Source of the DNA: Pseudomonas mandelii
GTDB taxonomy: Bacteria; Pseudomonadota; Gammaproteobacteria; Pseudomonadales; Pseudomonadaceae
Assembly (NCBI RefSeq): GCF_024138395.1
Contig: NZ_JAMYDU010000029.1
Coordinates: 1 to 55,392, forward strand
DNA: 55,392 bases
Direction of reading: 5' to 3'
Shown piece by piece: positions 41,710 to 49,926 of this stretch. Position numbers and translations under genes: made by a program. The notes beneath the pieces were generated by a model. It saw nothing but the letters and a program-made list of their open reading frames with translations, was not told the DNA's origin and ran no database searches. Every line of letters starts with the position of its first letter. The stretch's first letter is position 1.

Positions 41710-42336
41710 TCATACCAGGCCATTGCGTTGAGCCAATTCGATCAGGTCGACCAGTGAGCGAGCATTGAGCTTTAATAGAAGACGGGTCTTGTAAGTGCTG
41801 ACGGTTTTATTGCTGAGGAACATTCCATCGGCGATCTCCTTGTTTGTCTTTCCTCGGGCCAACTGTTGCAGGACCATCATCTCGCGCCCGGACAAACGAT
41901 CCACCATATCGGCTTCACTGGCGTTCCCAAGACTGGAACGCACAGTATGCAAAGCCTGATTGGGAAAGTAGCTGTAACCTGACAGCACGGCTTTTATTGC
42001 ACTGAGCAACTCAGTGAGATCCTGTTGCTTGCACACATATCCGGCGGCACCCGATTGCATGCAGCGCATGGAAAAGTGCCCTGGTGCCTGGGAGGTCAAT
42101 ATCAGTACTTTTATAGGCATCGCCGTTGATGTCAGACGCGCGATGACTTCCAACCCATCCAGTTTCGGTATTCCAATATCCAGAATGACAATATCCGGCA
42201 TAAGATCACGGGCAAGTTGTAATGCGTCCACACCATTATCTGTTTCTGCAATGACTTCGTAGCCATGACGTTCCATTAGCATACGTACCGCAAGACGAAT
42301 GACGGGGTGGTCATCCACGATCAGCACTTTATTCAT
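41710..42336 (-). CDS. Orphan NarL/FixJ-family response regulator (BvgA/EvgA-like)
   Basis: The protein has 208 residues from the ATG at 42336; a TTG four codons earlier is possible. Receiver domain: MNKVLIVDDHPVIRLAVRML, phospho-acceptor D53 in IVILDIGIPKLDG, Thr/Ser in LILTSQ, Lys in YVCKQQDL. The C-terminal LuxR helix-turn-helix is LSGREMMVLQQLARGKTNKEIADGMFLSNKTVSTYKTRLL. The layout resembles BvgA/EvgA regulators that partner hybrid kinases, but no kinase gene is in the window, so it is an orphan here. It reads away from the AT-rich stretch and its promoter lies in it. The target is unknown. Confidence 0.9.
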   Translation of the reverse strand: MNKVLIVDDHPVIRLAVRMLMERHGYEVIAETDNGVDALQLARDLMPDIVILDIGIPKLDGLEVIARLTSTAMPIKVLILTSQAPGHFSMRCMQSGAAGYVCKQQDLTELLSAIKAVLSGYSYFPNQALHTVRSSLGNASEADMVDRLSGREMMVLQQLARGKTNKEIADGMFLSNKTVSTYKTRLLLKLNARSLVDLIELAQRNGLV

Positions 42337-42887
42337 GGGCAAGTCCAATTTTCGCTGTTCGAATTTTTAGAGCCCGCACCATAGCCTAGTCGTTTCATCC
42401 ATGGCATGCCGCGCCCCCCGGCCACTTGCAGCGAGAGACATAGCCTACAAACAAAACGGATTATTCCTACAAAAAATCATTGCCACACGAAGAAGCAGAG
42501 ATTTTACTGACCTACTATTGTTCAGAGCTTCGAGAGCTTTTTTGTATAGACTTATAACCCAAAAAAACGACAAAAACAGGATTCGACGCCATCAATCCAA
42601 TATGCGCCGACTATTGAGCTACCCTTAAAAGTAATGGGCATTTTCCAGCACTCTCTTGCGCAACCTGGCTCAAACAAACAAAAAAGCTCATACACCGTAA
42701 CACTTGACCAATAACATAACGCCATCAAAACAAATAAACAGCCATACCCGAACCCGTAGCGATACAGCTACTATAACAACCTCACCCTCCAATAAAAACA
42801 GTTCAACACAACAGCAGAACAACCTGATATTAGTTATTAGAACCCATAAACCAATCGAGTAAAAACAATATTTAATGAGCAGACAAT
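42337..42887. other. 551-bp AT-rich intergenic stretch
   Basis: The base composition changes visibly: from about 42440 to 42890 there are long A and T runs (ACAAAAAATC, GCTTTTTTGT, CAAAAAAACGAC), unlike the GC-rich surroundings. A 75-codon frame at 42401-42628 has basic, low-information sequence and no ribosome-binding site and is not called. It probably contains the divergent promoters of the regulator and the membrane protein. I see no repeat or att site. Confidence 0.6.
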
Positions 42888-43469
42888 ATGATAAAACTCA
42901 AAAAAAGAATCACCAATCCCATGACAATTATTGCCATATTTGCAGCACTGTCTGAAACATCGGCCGCCGTATCCCTCCCTTTTCTCGACAATGAGGAGAG
43001 AGAACTCTATGTCTGGTTTCTGATCAGTTTTCCCTTTTATTTGCTTTTTCTTTTCTTCGCCACACTCAACTTCAACTATCGATCGCTATACGCGCCCTCC
43101 GATTTTGTGAAGGGAAAGCATTTCATAAAAGCCATGGACAACGTTAATCATTCGGGAAGTAGCGCTTCCAGCATGGCGCCTGAAAGCTCGACCCAGCACC
43201 ATGTAAACCTACCCGCCCCCCTAAAGGATCTGCACATTGTTGATGCACGGTGGATACACAAAAAAATGGCGTTCAGCGCCCTGATGGAGAGTATTCAGCA
43301 CCCTCCGGATAATCCTGCACAAGTGATCATATTTCTCACGTGTGCCGATTCGGATAAATTACTGAAGGAAAACACGCTCAAACATTGCAAACAAATAAAG
43401 AAACGCCACAGCGCAACGTTCTGTATTTCTTACAACTTGAGTTCACAGGGAGTGACGATTATGGGCTAG
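42888..43469 (+). CDS. Unrecognised membrane protein in AT-rich locus
   Basis: The protein has 193 residues, starting MIKLKKRITNPMTIIAIFAA. A moderately hydrophobic segment (about 11-33) and a strong membrane helix (about 40-62) surround a short acidic loop (LDNEEREL). The junction NFNYRSLYAPSDF follows the second helix. Then comes a Ser-rich linker (about 88-105) and a soluble domain (about 108-193) with LKDLHIVDARWIHKKM and AQVIIFLTCADSDKL. The soluble part alternates strands and helices but shows no motif I can name. The ribosome-binding site is weak. Codon use and AT content differ from its neighbours, which suggests transfer. The N-terminal two-helix module looks like membrane modules of stress or phage-defence effectors, a resemblance held loosely. 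Confidence 0.6.
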   Translation: MIKLKKRITNPMTIIAIFAALSETSAAVSLPFLDNEERELYVWFLISFPFYLLFLFFATLNFNYRSLYAPSDFVKGKHFIKAMDNVNHSGSSASSMAPESSTQHHVNLPAPLKDLHIVDARWIHKKMAFSALMESIQHPPDNPAQVIIFLTCADSDKLLKENTLKHCKQIKKRHSATFCISYNLSSQGVTIMG

Positions 43470-43587
43470 GTATTGACCTGTCGCACATCAGAAGGGAGCT
43501 TGAAGCAAGGTCAAGGACAGGAGGCAGAAGGACGGTTAGCAGAAACAAGAAGAAAGCGAAACGCAATATGCATCACCCCACTTTCAA

Positions 43588-43620
43588 ATTTGTGGCCTTG
43601 TCATGGACAAGGCCACAAAT
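43588..43620. terminator. Perfect hairpin between convergent genes
   Basis: ATTTGTGGCCTTGTC and GACAAGGCCACAAAT form 15-base perfect arms with an ATG loop. There is no strong T-run, so termination strength is uncertain. It lies 20 bp from the argG 3' end. Confidence 0.65.
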
Positions 43621-43640
43621 CCATTACCGACTCAAAGGTC

Positions 43641-44858
43641 TCAGAAAAGCTTCCGGCCTTTGTTCGCCGCGATGCGCATGCGCAAGGCGTTGAGCTTGAT
43701 GAAGCCCGCCGCATCGGCCTGGTTGTAGGCGCCGCCATCTTCCTCGAAGGTCGCGATGTTGGCGTCGAATAACGACTCGTCGGACTTGCGCCCGGTGACG
43801 ATCACATTGCCCTTGTACAGCTTCAGGCGCACTACGCCGTTCACGTGGGCCTGGGAAGCGTCGATCATCTGTTGCAGCATCAGACGCTCAGGGCTCCACC
43901 AGTAACCGGTGTAGATCAAGCTGGCGTATTTAGGCATCAGCTCGTCTTTGAGGTGAGCCACTTCGCGGTCCAGGGTGATCGATTCGATCGCACGGTGAGC
44001 GCGCAGCATGATGGTGCCGCCCGGAGTCTCGTAGCAGCCGCGGGACTTCATGCCGACGTAGCGGTTTTCGACGATGTCCAGACGGCCGATACCGTGTTCG
44101 CCACCGATACGGTTCAAGGTCGCCAGCACGGTGGCCGGGGTCATTTCGACGCCGTCCAGTGCGACGATGTCGCCGTTGCGGTAGGTCAGTTCCAGGTACT
44201 GCGGTTTGTCAGGAGCGTTCTCCGGGGAGACGGTCCATTTCCACATGTCTTCTTCGTGCTCGGTCCAGGTGTCTTCCAGCACGCCGCCTTCATAGGAGAT
44301 GTGCAGCAGGTTGGCATCCATCGAGTACGGGGATTTTTTCTTGCCGTGACGCTCGATCGGGATGTTGTGCTTTTCAGCATAATCCATCAGCTTTTCACGG
44401 GAGAGCAGGTCCCATTCGCGCCACGGAGCGATCACTTTCACGCCTGGCTTCAAGGCGTAGGCGCCCAGTTCGAAACGAACCTGGTCGTTGCCCTTGCCGG
44501 TCGCGCCGTGAGAAATGGCGTCAGCGCCGGTTTCGTTGGCGATTTCGATCAAGCGCTTGGCAATCAACGGACGAGCGATGGAAGTACCCAGCAGGTACTC
44601 GCCTTCGTAAACGGTGTTGGCGCGGAACATCGGGAACACGAAATCGCGCACGAATTCTTCGCGCAGATCGTCGATGTAGATTTCTTTTACGCCCATGGCC
44701 TGTGCCTTGGCGCGGGCCGGTTCGACCTCTTCGCCCTGACCCAGGTCAGCGGTGAAGGTCACTACTTCACAGTTATAAGTATCCTGCAGCCACTTGAGGA
44801 TCACCGAAGTGTCCAGGCCGCCGGAATACGCCAGAACGACCTTGTTTACGTCCGCCAT
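43641..44858 (-). CDS. argG: Argininosuccinate synthase ArgG
   Basis: ArgG joins citrulline and aspartate with ATP, the penultimate step of arginine synthesis. The protein has 405 residues from the ATG at 44858 (GGAGTGATGGC upstream); 12 upstream in-frame residues lack support. The PP-loop ATP motif is VVLAYSGGLDTSVILKWL. Also seen are ATGKGNDQVRFELG, the citrulline/aspartate region SPYSMDANLLHISYEGG, and GVEMTPATVLATLN. The argF gene for the preceding step lies 9 kb away in this window. Confidence 0.98.
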   Translation of the reverse strand: MADVNKVVLAYSGGLDTSVILKWLQDTYNCEVVTFTADLGQGEEVEPARAKAQAMGVKEIYIDDLREEFVRDFVFPMFRANTVYEGEYLLGTSIARPLIAKRLIEIANETGADAISHGATGKGNDQVRFELGAYALKPGVKVIAPWREWDLLSREKLMDYAEKHNIPIERHGKKKSPYSMDANLLHISYEGGVLEDTWTEHEEDMWKWTVSPENAPDKPQYLELTYRNGDIVALDGVEMTPATVLATLNRIGGEHGIGRLDIVENRYVGMKSRGCYETPGGTIMLRAHRAIESITLDREVAHLKDELMPKYASLIYTGYWWSPERLMLQQMIDASQAHVNGVVRLKLYKGNVIVTGRKSDESLFDANIATFEEDGGAYNQADAAGFIKLNALRMRIAANKGRKLF

Positions 44859-44987
44859 GCCATCACTCCACGGGGTTCTACGGAAAGCCGTCAAGTCTAC
44901 CGCTCATGCAGGATAATTTACAGAGGCGCGACAGCTTATGACGACGAAGCGACAGATTATGTCGAGCGAGCGACGATCGCAGCCGGC

Positions 44988-45896
44988 TCAGGAGGCCTTC
45001 GCGGTGCCTGCGGAAGCGGTGGCTTGGGGCGCCGGTTGCTCGGTCGGCGCTACTCGTTCAAGGCGTACCGCAACCCGGCGGTTCTTCGCCCGATTGGCGG
45101 CGTTTTTGTTCGGCGCCAGCGGATAGCGCTCACCATGAAAACGCAAGGTGATCTGCGATTCCTGGATACCGTTCGCCTTGAAGAAGTCCATCACGGCCAG
45201 CGCCCTGCGTCGTGACAGTTCACGGTTGGTCAGGCGGTTGCCGCTATTGTCGGAGTGGCCGTCGAGCTCGATGTGGTTGACCGTCGGATCGGCTTTCATG
45301 AATTCCAGCATGACCTGCAAATGGGCCTTGGCTTGGGCGTCGAGATCGATACCCTCCCCCGGAAAGCCGATTTCGGACTGCTTCACCTGTTCGAAATTCT
45401 GCGGCAGCAACTTGGCCACGCAACCCTGATAGTCGCTGTAGGCCTTGCTGAATTTGACCGGCAGCAGACGGACTTCAGATACCCGACCGTCGCCCGATGA
45501 GTGTCGAACCAACGGACTGCGACCATCCATCAACCCGCTGATCAGGCGCCCGGCCTGAACTTGCGAGCTGTTGAACAGCACGTTGCCACTGCCGATTCTC
45601 ACGGAGCCCAAGTTGATATCGCCACGCCCCGGCTGCCATGGCGCAGCGGCCGCCAGCAAGGTCGCGGAACCACCACCGATCATCGAGTTGTAGGCCTTCA
45701 AGCGAAAGGTCGCTTGCTCGCCGGCACGACGCACGAACTCCCCCGAACCGAAATCAGTGATGGGTTGAGTCAGGCGGCATTCGAATTTGTCACCTTCGAC
45801 CGTCCACTCGATGCTCTCCAGACGGGTCTGGAAAGTGAGCGCCATCGCAGGAAGGCTGGCAAACACACTGAGCAAGGCTAAATAACGCTGGCGCAC
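44988..45896 (-). CDS. motY: Flagellar motor T-ring protein MotY
   Basis: MotY is a periplasmic protein that helps fix stator units around the flagellar basal body. The protein has 302 residues when started at the GTG at 45896, with GGAG six bases upstream. That choice gives a clean signal peptide (RYLALLSVFASLPAMA) followed by LTFQTRLESIEW; a GTG at 45935 gives a poorer one. The N-terminal half is the MotY-specific domain. The C-terminal half is an OmpA-like peptidoglycan-binding domain (HIELDGHSDNSGNRLTNREL, SRRRALAVMDFF, NRRVAVRLE). The tail is Ala/Pro/Thr rich. It lies between argG and pyrC, as in PAO1. Confidence 0.93.
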   Translation of the reverse strand: MRQRYLALLSVFASLPAMALTFQTRLESIEWTVEGDKFECRLTQPITDFGSGEFVRRAGEQATFRLKAYNSMIGGGSATLLAAAAPWQPGRGDINLGSVRIGSGNVLFNSSQVQAGRLISGLMDGRSPLVRHSSGDGRVSEVRLLPVKFSKAYSDYQGCVAKLLPQNFEQVKQSEIGFPGEGIDLDAQAKAHLQVMLEFMKADPTVNHIELDGHSDNSGNRLTNRELSRRRALAVMDFFKANGIQESQITLRFHGERYPLAPNKNAANRAKNRRVAVRLERVAPTEQPAPQATASAGTAKAS

Positions 45897-46053
45897 GGGA
45901 GGCTCCACTGGCTTCTGCAACAAAAAGACCGACACACATATTTACGGCATACCTGTTGGATATCGGAAGCTTGCCGCAAAACTTGATAGCGAGTGCCTGG
46001 AGGAGTCTTTTCCGGTAGCATTCCCCTGAGTTTGACCCGCCTGGAATCCCCTC

Positions 46054-47100
46054 ATGTCCGACCGCCTGACCCTGCTGCGTCCCGACGACTGGCATATTCA
46101 TCTTCGCGATGGTGCTGTGTTGACCAATACCGTCGCGGATGTCGCGCGCACCTTTGGTCGCGCCATCATCATGCCCAACCTGGTACCGCCGGTGCGCAAC
46201 GCTGCTGAAGCCAATGGCTATCGCCAGCGGATTCTCGCCGCGCGTCCGGCCGGCAGCCGTTTCGAACCGCTGATGGTTCTGTACCTGACCGACCGCACCC
46301 AGCCCGAAGAAATTCGTGAGGCCAAGGCCAGCGGTTTCGTTCACGCCGCCAAGCTGTACCCGGCTGGCGCGACCACCAACTCGGACTCTGGCGTCACTAG
46401 CATCGACAAGATTTTCCCCGCACTCGAGGCCATGGCCGAAGTCGGGATGCCCTTGTTGGTTCACGGTGAAGTCACCCGTGGCGATGTCGACGTTTTCGAT
46501 CGCGAAAAAATCTTCATCGACGAGCATATGCGTCGAGTGGTCGAGCGTTTCCCGACCCTCAAAGTGGTGTTCGAACACATCACCACCGCTGATGCCGTGC
46601 AGTTCGTCAATGAGGCTTCGGCCAATGTCGGCGCAACCATCACCGCGCACCACTTGCTGTACAACCGCAACCACATGCTGGTGGGCGGGATTCGGCCGCA
46701 CTTCTACTGCTTGCCGATCCTCAAGCGCAATACCCACCAGGAAGCCCTGCTCGACGCCGCCACCAGCGGCAGCGACAAGTTCTTCCTCGGCACCGACTCG
46801 GCGCCCCATGCCCAGCACGCCAAGGAAGCGGCATGCGGCTGTGCCGGTTGCTACACCGCTTATGCCGCGATCGAGATGTATGCCGAAGCCTTCGAACAGC
46901 GCAACGCGCTGGACAAACTCGAAGCTTTCGCCAGCCTCAACGGCCCGCGTTTCTACGGCCTGCCGGTGAACACCGATCGCATCACCCTGGTCCGCGATGA
47001 GTGGACCGCCCCAACCAGCCTGCCGTTTGGCGAGCTGACCGTAATCCCGCTGCGCGCCGGTGAAAAACTGCGCTGGCGCCTGCTGGAGGAACACGCGTGA
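46054..47100 (+). CDS. pyrC: Dihydroorotase PyrC (class II)
   Basis: PyrC forms dihydroorotate from carbamoyl aspartate in pyrimidine synthesis. The protein has 348 residues. Zinc ligands: WHIHLRDG (HxH), the carbamylated Lys in HAAKLYPAGATTNSD, His in LVHGEV, His in EHIT, and Asp in LGTDSAPHA. Length and motifs are those of the short, E. coli type enzyme. The last bases overlap the rnt GTG (GTGA), so pyrC and rnt are translated together. Confidence 0.98.
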   Translation: MSDRLTLLRPDDWHIHLRDGAVLTNTVADVARTFGRAIIMPNLVPPVRNAAEANGYRQRILAARPAGSRFEPLMVLYLTDRTQPEEIREAKASGFVHAAKLYPAGATTNSDSGVTSIDKIFPALEAMAEVGMPLLVHGEVTRGDVDVFDREKIFIDEHMRRVVERFPTLKVVFEHITTADAVQFVNEASANVGATITAHHLLYNRNHMLVGGIRPHFYCLPILKRNTHQEALLDAATSGSDKFFLGTDSAPHAQHAKEAACGCAGCYTAYAAIEMYAEAFEQRNALDKLEAFASLNGPRFYGLPVNTDRITLVRDEWTAPTSLPFGELTVIPLRAGEKLRWRLLEEHA

Positions 47101-47774
47101 GTGAAGACCATTTCGACGACGAACAGGACGGTAATGGCGGCGGAGGCGGTTCTCGCCATCCAATGGCAGCCAGGTTCCGTGGTTACCTGCCGGTCGTTGT
47201 CGACGTAGAAACCGGTGGCTTCAACTCGGCCACCGATGCCCTGCTGGAAATCGCCGCTACCGTGATTGGCATGGATGAAAAAGGCTTTGTGTACCCTGAG
47301 CACACCTATTTCTTCCGGGTCGAGCCTTTCGAAGGCGCGAACATCGAAGCGGCAGCCCTGGAATTCACCGGGATCAAGCTTGATCACCCGCTTCGCATGG
47401 CGGTGAGTGAAGAAGCGGCCCTGACCGATATCTTCCGCGGTGTGCGCAAGGCTCTGAAGGCCAACGGCTGCAAACGGGCAATTCTGGTCGGGCACAACAG
47501 CAGCTTCGATTTGGGCTTCCTCAACGCCGCTGTCGCGCGGCTGGACATGAAACGCAACCCGTTTCACCCGTTCTCCAGTTTCGACACCGCAACCCTCGCT
47601 GGCCTGGCCTACGGTCAAACCGTATTGGCCAAGGCCTGCCAGGCAGCGGATATCGACTTCGACGGTCGCGAGGCCCACTCGGCCCGCTACGACACCGAGA
47701 AGACGGCTGACCTGTTCTGCGGCATCGTCAATCGCTGGAAACAAATGGGCGGCTGGGAAGACTACAACGACTGA
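47097..47774 (+). CDS. rnt: Ribonuclease T
   Basis: RNase T is a DEDDh 3'-5' exoribonuclease that trims tRNA and other stable RNA 3' ends. The protein has 225 residues. It starts at GTG (47097), overlapping the pyrC stop, with GGAGG upstream. DEDDh motifs: VVVDVETGGFN, LVGHNSSFDLGFLN and HSARYDTEKTADLF. A Gly-rich patch at the N-terminus (DGNGGGGGSR) is a Pseudomonas feature. Confidence 0.97.
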   Translation: MSEDHFDDEQDGNGGGGGSRHPMAARFRGYLPVVVDVETGGFNSATDALLEIAATVIGMDEKGFVYPEHTYFFRVEPFEGANIEAAALEFTGIKLDHPLRMAVSEEAALTDIFRGVRKALKANGCKRAILVGHNSSFDLGFLNAAVARLDMKRNPFHPFSSFDTATLAGLAYGQTVLAKACQAADIDFDGREAHSARYDTEKTADLFCGIVNRWKQMGGWEDYND

Positions 47775-47787
47775 TCCGTAACTAATC

Positions 47788-47817
47788 TGTGGCGAGGGAG
47801 CTTGCTCCCTTGCCACA
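47788..47817. repeat. Short REP-like hairpin
   Basis: TGTGGCGAGGGAG-CTTG-CTCCCTTGCCACA is a 13-base stem with one mismatch, 14 bp after the rnt stop. It is a compact relative of the GGGAGC-type repeats elsewhere. Confidence 0.75.
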
Positions 47818-47844
47818 AGTGAACAACATGGGTTTATCCCGCCC

Positions 47845-47880
47845 ATAAAAAAACCGGCCTCATCAGCCGGTTTTTTTTGC
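47845..47880. terminator. Bidirectional terminator between rnt and the peroxiredoxin gene
   Basis: The stem AAACCGGC / GCCGGTTT is flanked by A- and T-runs on both sides, in the gap between convergent genes. Confidence 0.93.
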
Positions 47881-47892
47881 CTCGAACGTGCC

Positions 47893-48495
47893 TTACAGCG
47901 CAGCAGCGTGCTCGGTCAGGTAAGCCGCAACGCCTTCTGGCGAAGCGTTCATGCCTTTGTCGCCTTTTTTCCAGTTGGCAGGGCAGACTTCGCCGTGCGC
48001 TTCGTGGAATTGCAGGGCGTCGACCAGACGGATCAGCTCTTCCATGTTACGGCCCAGCGGCAGGTCGTTGATGATCTGCGAACGGACAACGCCTTTGTCG
48101 TCGATCAGGAACGCGCCACGGAAAGCCACGCCGTCAGCGGACTGAACGTCGTAGGCCTTCATGATTTCCTGCTTGATGTCGGCAGCCATGGTGTAACGAA
48201 CCTGGCCGATACCGCCATTGTTCACCGGGGTATTGCGCCATGCGTTGTGGGTGAAGTGCGAGTCGATCGAAACAGCGACCACTTCTACGTTGCGTGCCTT
48301 GAAGTCAGCCATGCGGTTGTCCAGAGCGATCAGCTCGGACGGGCAAACGAAGGTGAAGTCCAGTGGATAGAAGAACACCAGGCCGTATTTGCCTTTGATG
48401 GCCGAAGACAGGGTGAAGCTGTCTACGATTTCGCCATTGCCGAGTACGGCCGGTACGGTGAAGTCAGGGGCTTGTTTGCCTACGAGTACGCTCAT
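47893..48495 (-). CDS. Typical 2-Cys peroxiredoxin (AhpC/TSA, Prx1 group)
   Basis: The protein reduces H2O2, organic peroxides and peroxynitrite. It has 200 residues, beginning MSVLVGKQAPDFTVPAVLGN after CCAGGAGATATCC. The peroxidatic Cys is in PLDFTFVCPSELIAL and the resolving Cys in EVCPANWKKGDKGM. DDKGVVRSQIINDLPLGRN is the conserved Prx1 stretch. It is adjacent to bfd/bfr, so peroxide defence and iron release genes are clustered. No reductase gene is next to it. Confidence 0.95.
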   Translation of the reverse strand: MSVLVGKQAPDFTVPAVLGNGEIVDSFTLSSAIKGKYGLVFFYPLDFTFVCPSELIALDNRMADFKARNVEVVAVSIDSHFTHNAWRNTPVNNGGIGQVRYTMAADIKQEIMKAYDVQSADGVAFRGAFLIDDKGVVRSQIINDLPLGRNMEELIRLVDALQFHEAHGEVCPANWKKGDKGMNASPEGVAAYLTEHAAAL

Positions 48496-48812
48496 TGGAT
48501 ATCTCCTGGTGTAATAACGTTTGAAGAACAGGGTTCATGCCAGCCTGTCACCCTCAGGCGACAGCCCTGTGACACGACCCCGCTTCGCAAAAGGCCGACC
48601 ATCATACACCGCGTTTTTGGCCTGTCCTCAACGGTTTTTTCTGGAAGGTAAAAAGGCTGCTGCTATATTTTCTTCATGGCAGGTGCGAAAAGAAGCCGTT
48701 CGTCAGTCACACGCCTTTATGACGAAAAGCTTTCAGAAACCACTTTGACAATCATTCTCGTTAACATTAAGATCCATCGCAATTGAGTCACAACCAGCGA
48801 CGGTTTTCACTT
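48496..48812. other. 317-bp divergent promoter region, peroxiredoxin and bfd
   Basis: It holds no gene. Near the peroxiredoxin side there is a weak inverted repeat CTGTC-N10-GACAG (about 48545-48564). Near the bfd side lies the Fur-like box at 48745-48765. An OxyR site for the peroxiredoxin would be expected but I could not define one. Confidence 0.6.
48745..48765. promoter_or_regulatory. Candidate Fur box upstream of bfd
   Basis: TTGACAATCATTCTCGTTA, reverse complement TAACGAGAATGATTGTCAA, fits the (G/A)AGAATGATTATC-type Fur operator. It overlaps TTGACA, a good -35 hexamer, so bound Fur would block the promoter. The bfd gene is induced by iron lack in other Pseudomonas. Confidence 0.7.
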
Positions 48813-49031
48813 ATGTATGTCTGCCTCTGCACTGGCGTCACCGACGGTCAAATCCGCGATGCAATCTATGAAGGTTGCTGCAGCTATCGGGAAGTACGTC
48901 AGGCCACCGGCGTTGCCAGCCAATGCGGTAAATGCGCCTGCCTTGCCAAGGAAGTGGTCCGTGAAACCTTGGGCAAACTGCAATCGGCCCAGGCGGCGAT
49001 CCCCTACCCCGCAGAATTTACCGCTGCATAA
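48813..49031 (+). CDS. bfd: Bacterioferritin-associated ferredoxin Bfd
   Basis: Bfd is a [2Fe-2S] protein that binds bacterioferritin and passes electrons to its haem to release iron. The protein has 72 residues from the ATG at 48813. Cluster cysteines are C4, C6, C38 and C41 (MYVCLC, SQCGKCACLA), the BFD-like Fer2 pattern. It lies 199 bp before bfr, with its own terminator, so the two are separately expressed: bfd in low iron (Fur box) and bfr in high iron. Confidence 0.96.
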   Translation: MYVCLCTGVTDGQIRDAIYEGCCSYREVRQATGVASQCGKCACLAKEVVRETLGKLQSAQAAIPYPAEFTAA

Positions 49032-49047
49032 TTACCGTATTTCAAAG

Positions 49048-49073
49048 AACCGGACTTGATGTCCGGTTTTTTT
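49048..49073 (+). terminator. Terminator of bfd
   Basis: AACCGGAC-TTGAT-GTCCGGTTTTTTT: an eight-base stem with a T-run. Confidence 0.93.
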
Positions 49074-49163
49074 ATGTCTGGAAATCAATCGCTTAGGCCC
49101 TAGACGCGGAACACAAACATTCTTATTCCGATTAATTTTCATTTAAGTTTCAATAACTTAGGT

Positions 49164-49192
49164 TTGACACTCTTAATTACCCGGCTCAAACT
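49164..49192 (+). promoter_or_regulatory. Candidate sigma-70 promoter of bfr
   Basis: TTGACA (49164-49169), then 17 bases, then CAAACT (49187-49192). The -35 is perfect and the -10 is poor. It lies 38 bp before the bfr start. Confidence 0.35.
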
Positions 49193-49230
49193 CTGCCTTA
49201 TAGACAGCTAATACAGGGCAGGACCCCATC

Positions 49231-49704
49231 ATGAAAGGCGACATTACAGTCATCCAGCATCTCAACAAAATCCTTGCCAATGAGCTGGTCGCGATCAATC
49301 AATACTTTTTGCATGCGCGCATGTATGAAGATTGGGGTCTGAACAAGCTCGGCAAGCACGAGTACCACGAATCCATCGACGAGATGAAGCACGCTGACAA
49401 GCTCATCAAGCGCATCCTCTTCCTTGAAGGTCTGCCGAACGTCCAGGACCTGGGCAAGCTGCACATCGGCGAACACACCAAGGAAATGCTTGAGTGCGAC
49501 CTGAAGATCGAACGCGATGGCCATGCCGATCTGAAAGTCGCTATCGCTCACTGCGAAACTGTCGGCGACTTCGGTAGCCGTGAACTGCTCGAAGACATTC
49601 TTGAATCCGAAGAAGAACATATCGACTGGCTGGAAACCCAACTGGGCCTGATCGATAAAGTCGGTCTGGAGAACTATCTGCAATCGCAGATGGGCGAAGA
49701 ATAA
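49231..49704 (+). CDS. bfr: Bacterioferritin (BfrB type)
   Basis: The protein is a 24-mer haem-containing iron-storage shell. It has 157 residues. The haem axial ligand is Met52 (SIDEMKHADK). Ferroxidase ligands by position: Glu18 (ANELVAINQY), Glu51, His54 (EMKHAD), Glu94 (LKIERDGH-like region) and Glu127/His130 (ESEEEHIDW). Having both the haem Met and the diiron set fits P. aeruginosa BfrB, the partner of Bfd. Confidence 0.95.
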   Translation: MKGDITVIQHLNKILANELVAINQYFLHARMYEDWGLNKLGKHEYHESIDEMKHADKLIKRILFLEGLPNVQDLGKLHIGEHTKEMLECDLKIERDGHADLKVAIAHCETVGDFGSRELLEDILESEEEHIDWLETQLGLIDKVGLENYLQSQMGEE

Positions 49705-49731
49705 ATGCTACGCCGCTAATCGCGATGCAAT

Positions 49732-49770
49732 AAAAAAGCCCCGCTCTCTTGAAAGAGGCGGGGCTTTTTT
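49732..49770 (+). terminator. Terminator of bfr
   Basis: The hairpin AAAAAAGCCCCGCTCTCTT-GAAAG-AGGCGGGGCTTTTTT, with a small bulge, ends in a T-run. Confidence 0.92.
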
Positions 49771-49822
49771 ATGCGCTATCTCATCCTGAATATGGTTTAC
49801 ACCTATTCGGGACTAGACACGC

Positions 49823-49918
49823 TCTTGTAGGAGCGAGGCTTGCCCGCGAAGGCGTATTATCAGTCGACATCAACGTTGACTGGCATGACGCCTTCGCGGC
49901 AAGCCTCGCTCCTACAAG
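49823..49918. repeat. REPIN-like inverted pair with one-base deletion in the right arm
   Basis: The left unit CTTGTAGGAGCGAGGCTTGC and its inverted right unit enclose a spacer holding GTCGACATCAACGTTGAC. The right arm reads CGCGGCAAGCC where the others read CGCGGGCAAGCC. Confidence 0.92.
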
Positions 49919-49926
49919 TACCGAAA

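Noticed and set aside
42401..42628. 75-codon frame in the AT-rich stretch
   Set aside because: Low-information Arg/Lys-rich sequence, no ribosome-binding site, no recognisable domain.
43385..43772. Two frames of about 100 codons between the membrane protein and argG
   Set aside because: They overlap each other in different frames, run into the argG 3' end, and lack start signals.
43845..45215. 456-codon frame antisense to argG and motY
   Set aside because: It spans two confident genes and their gap; no start signal.
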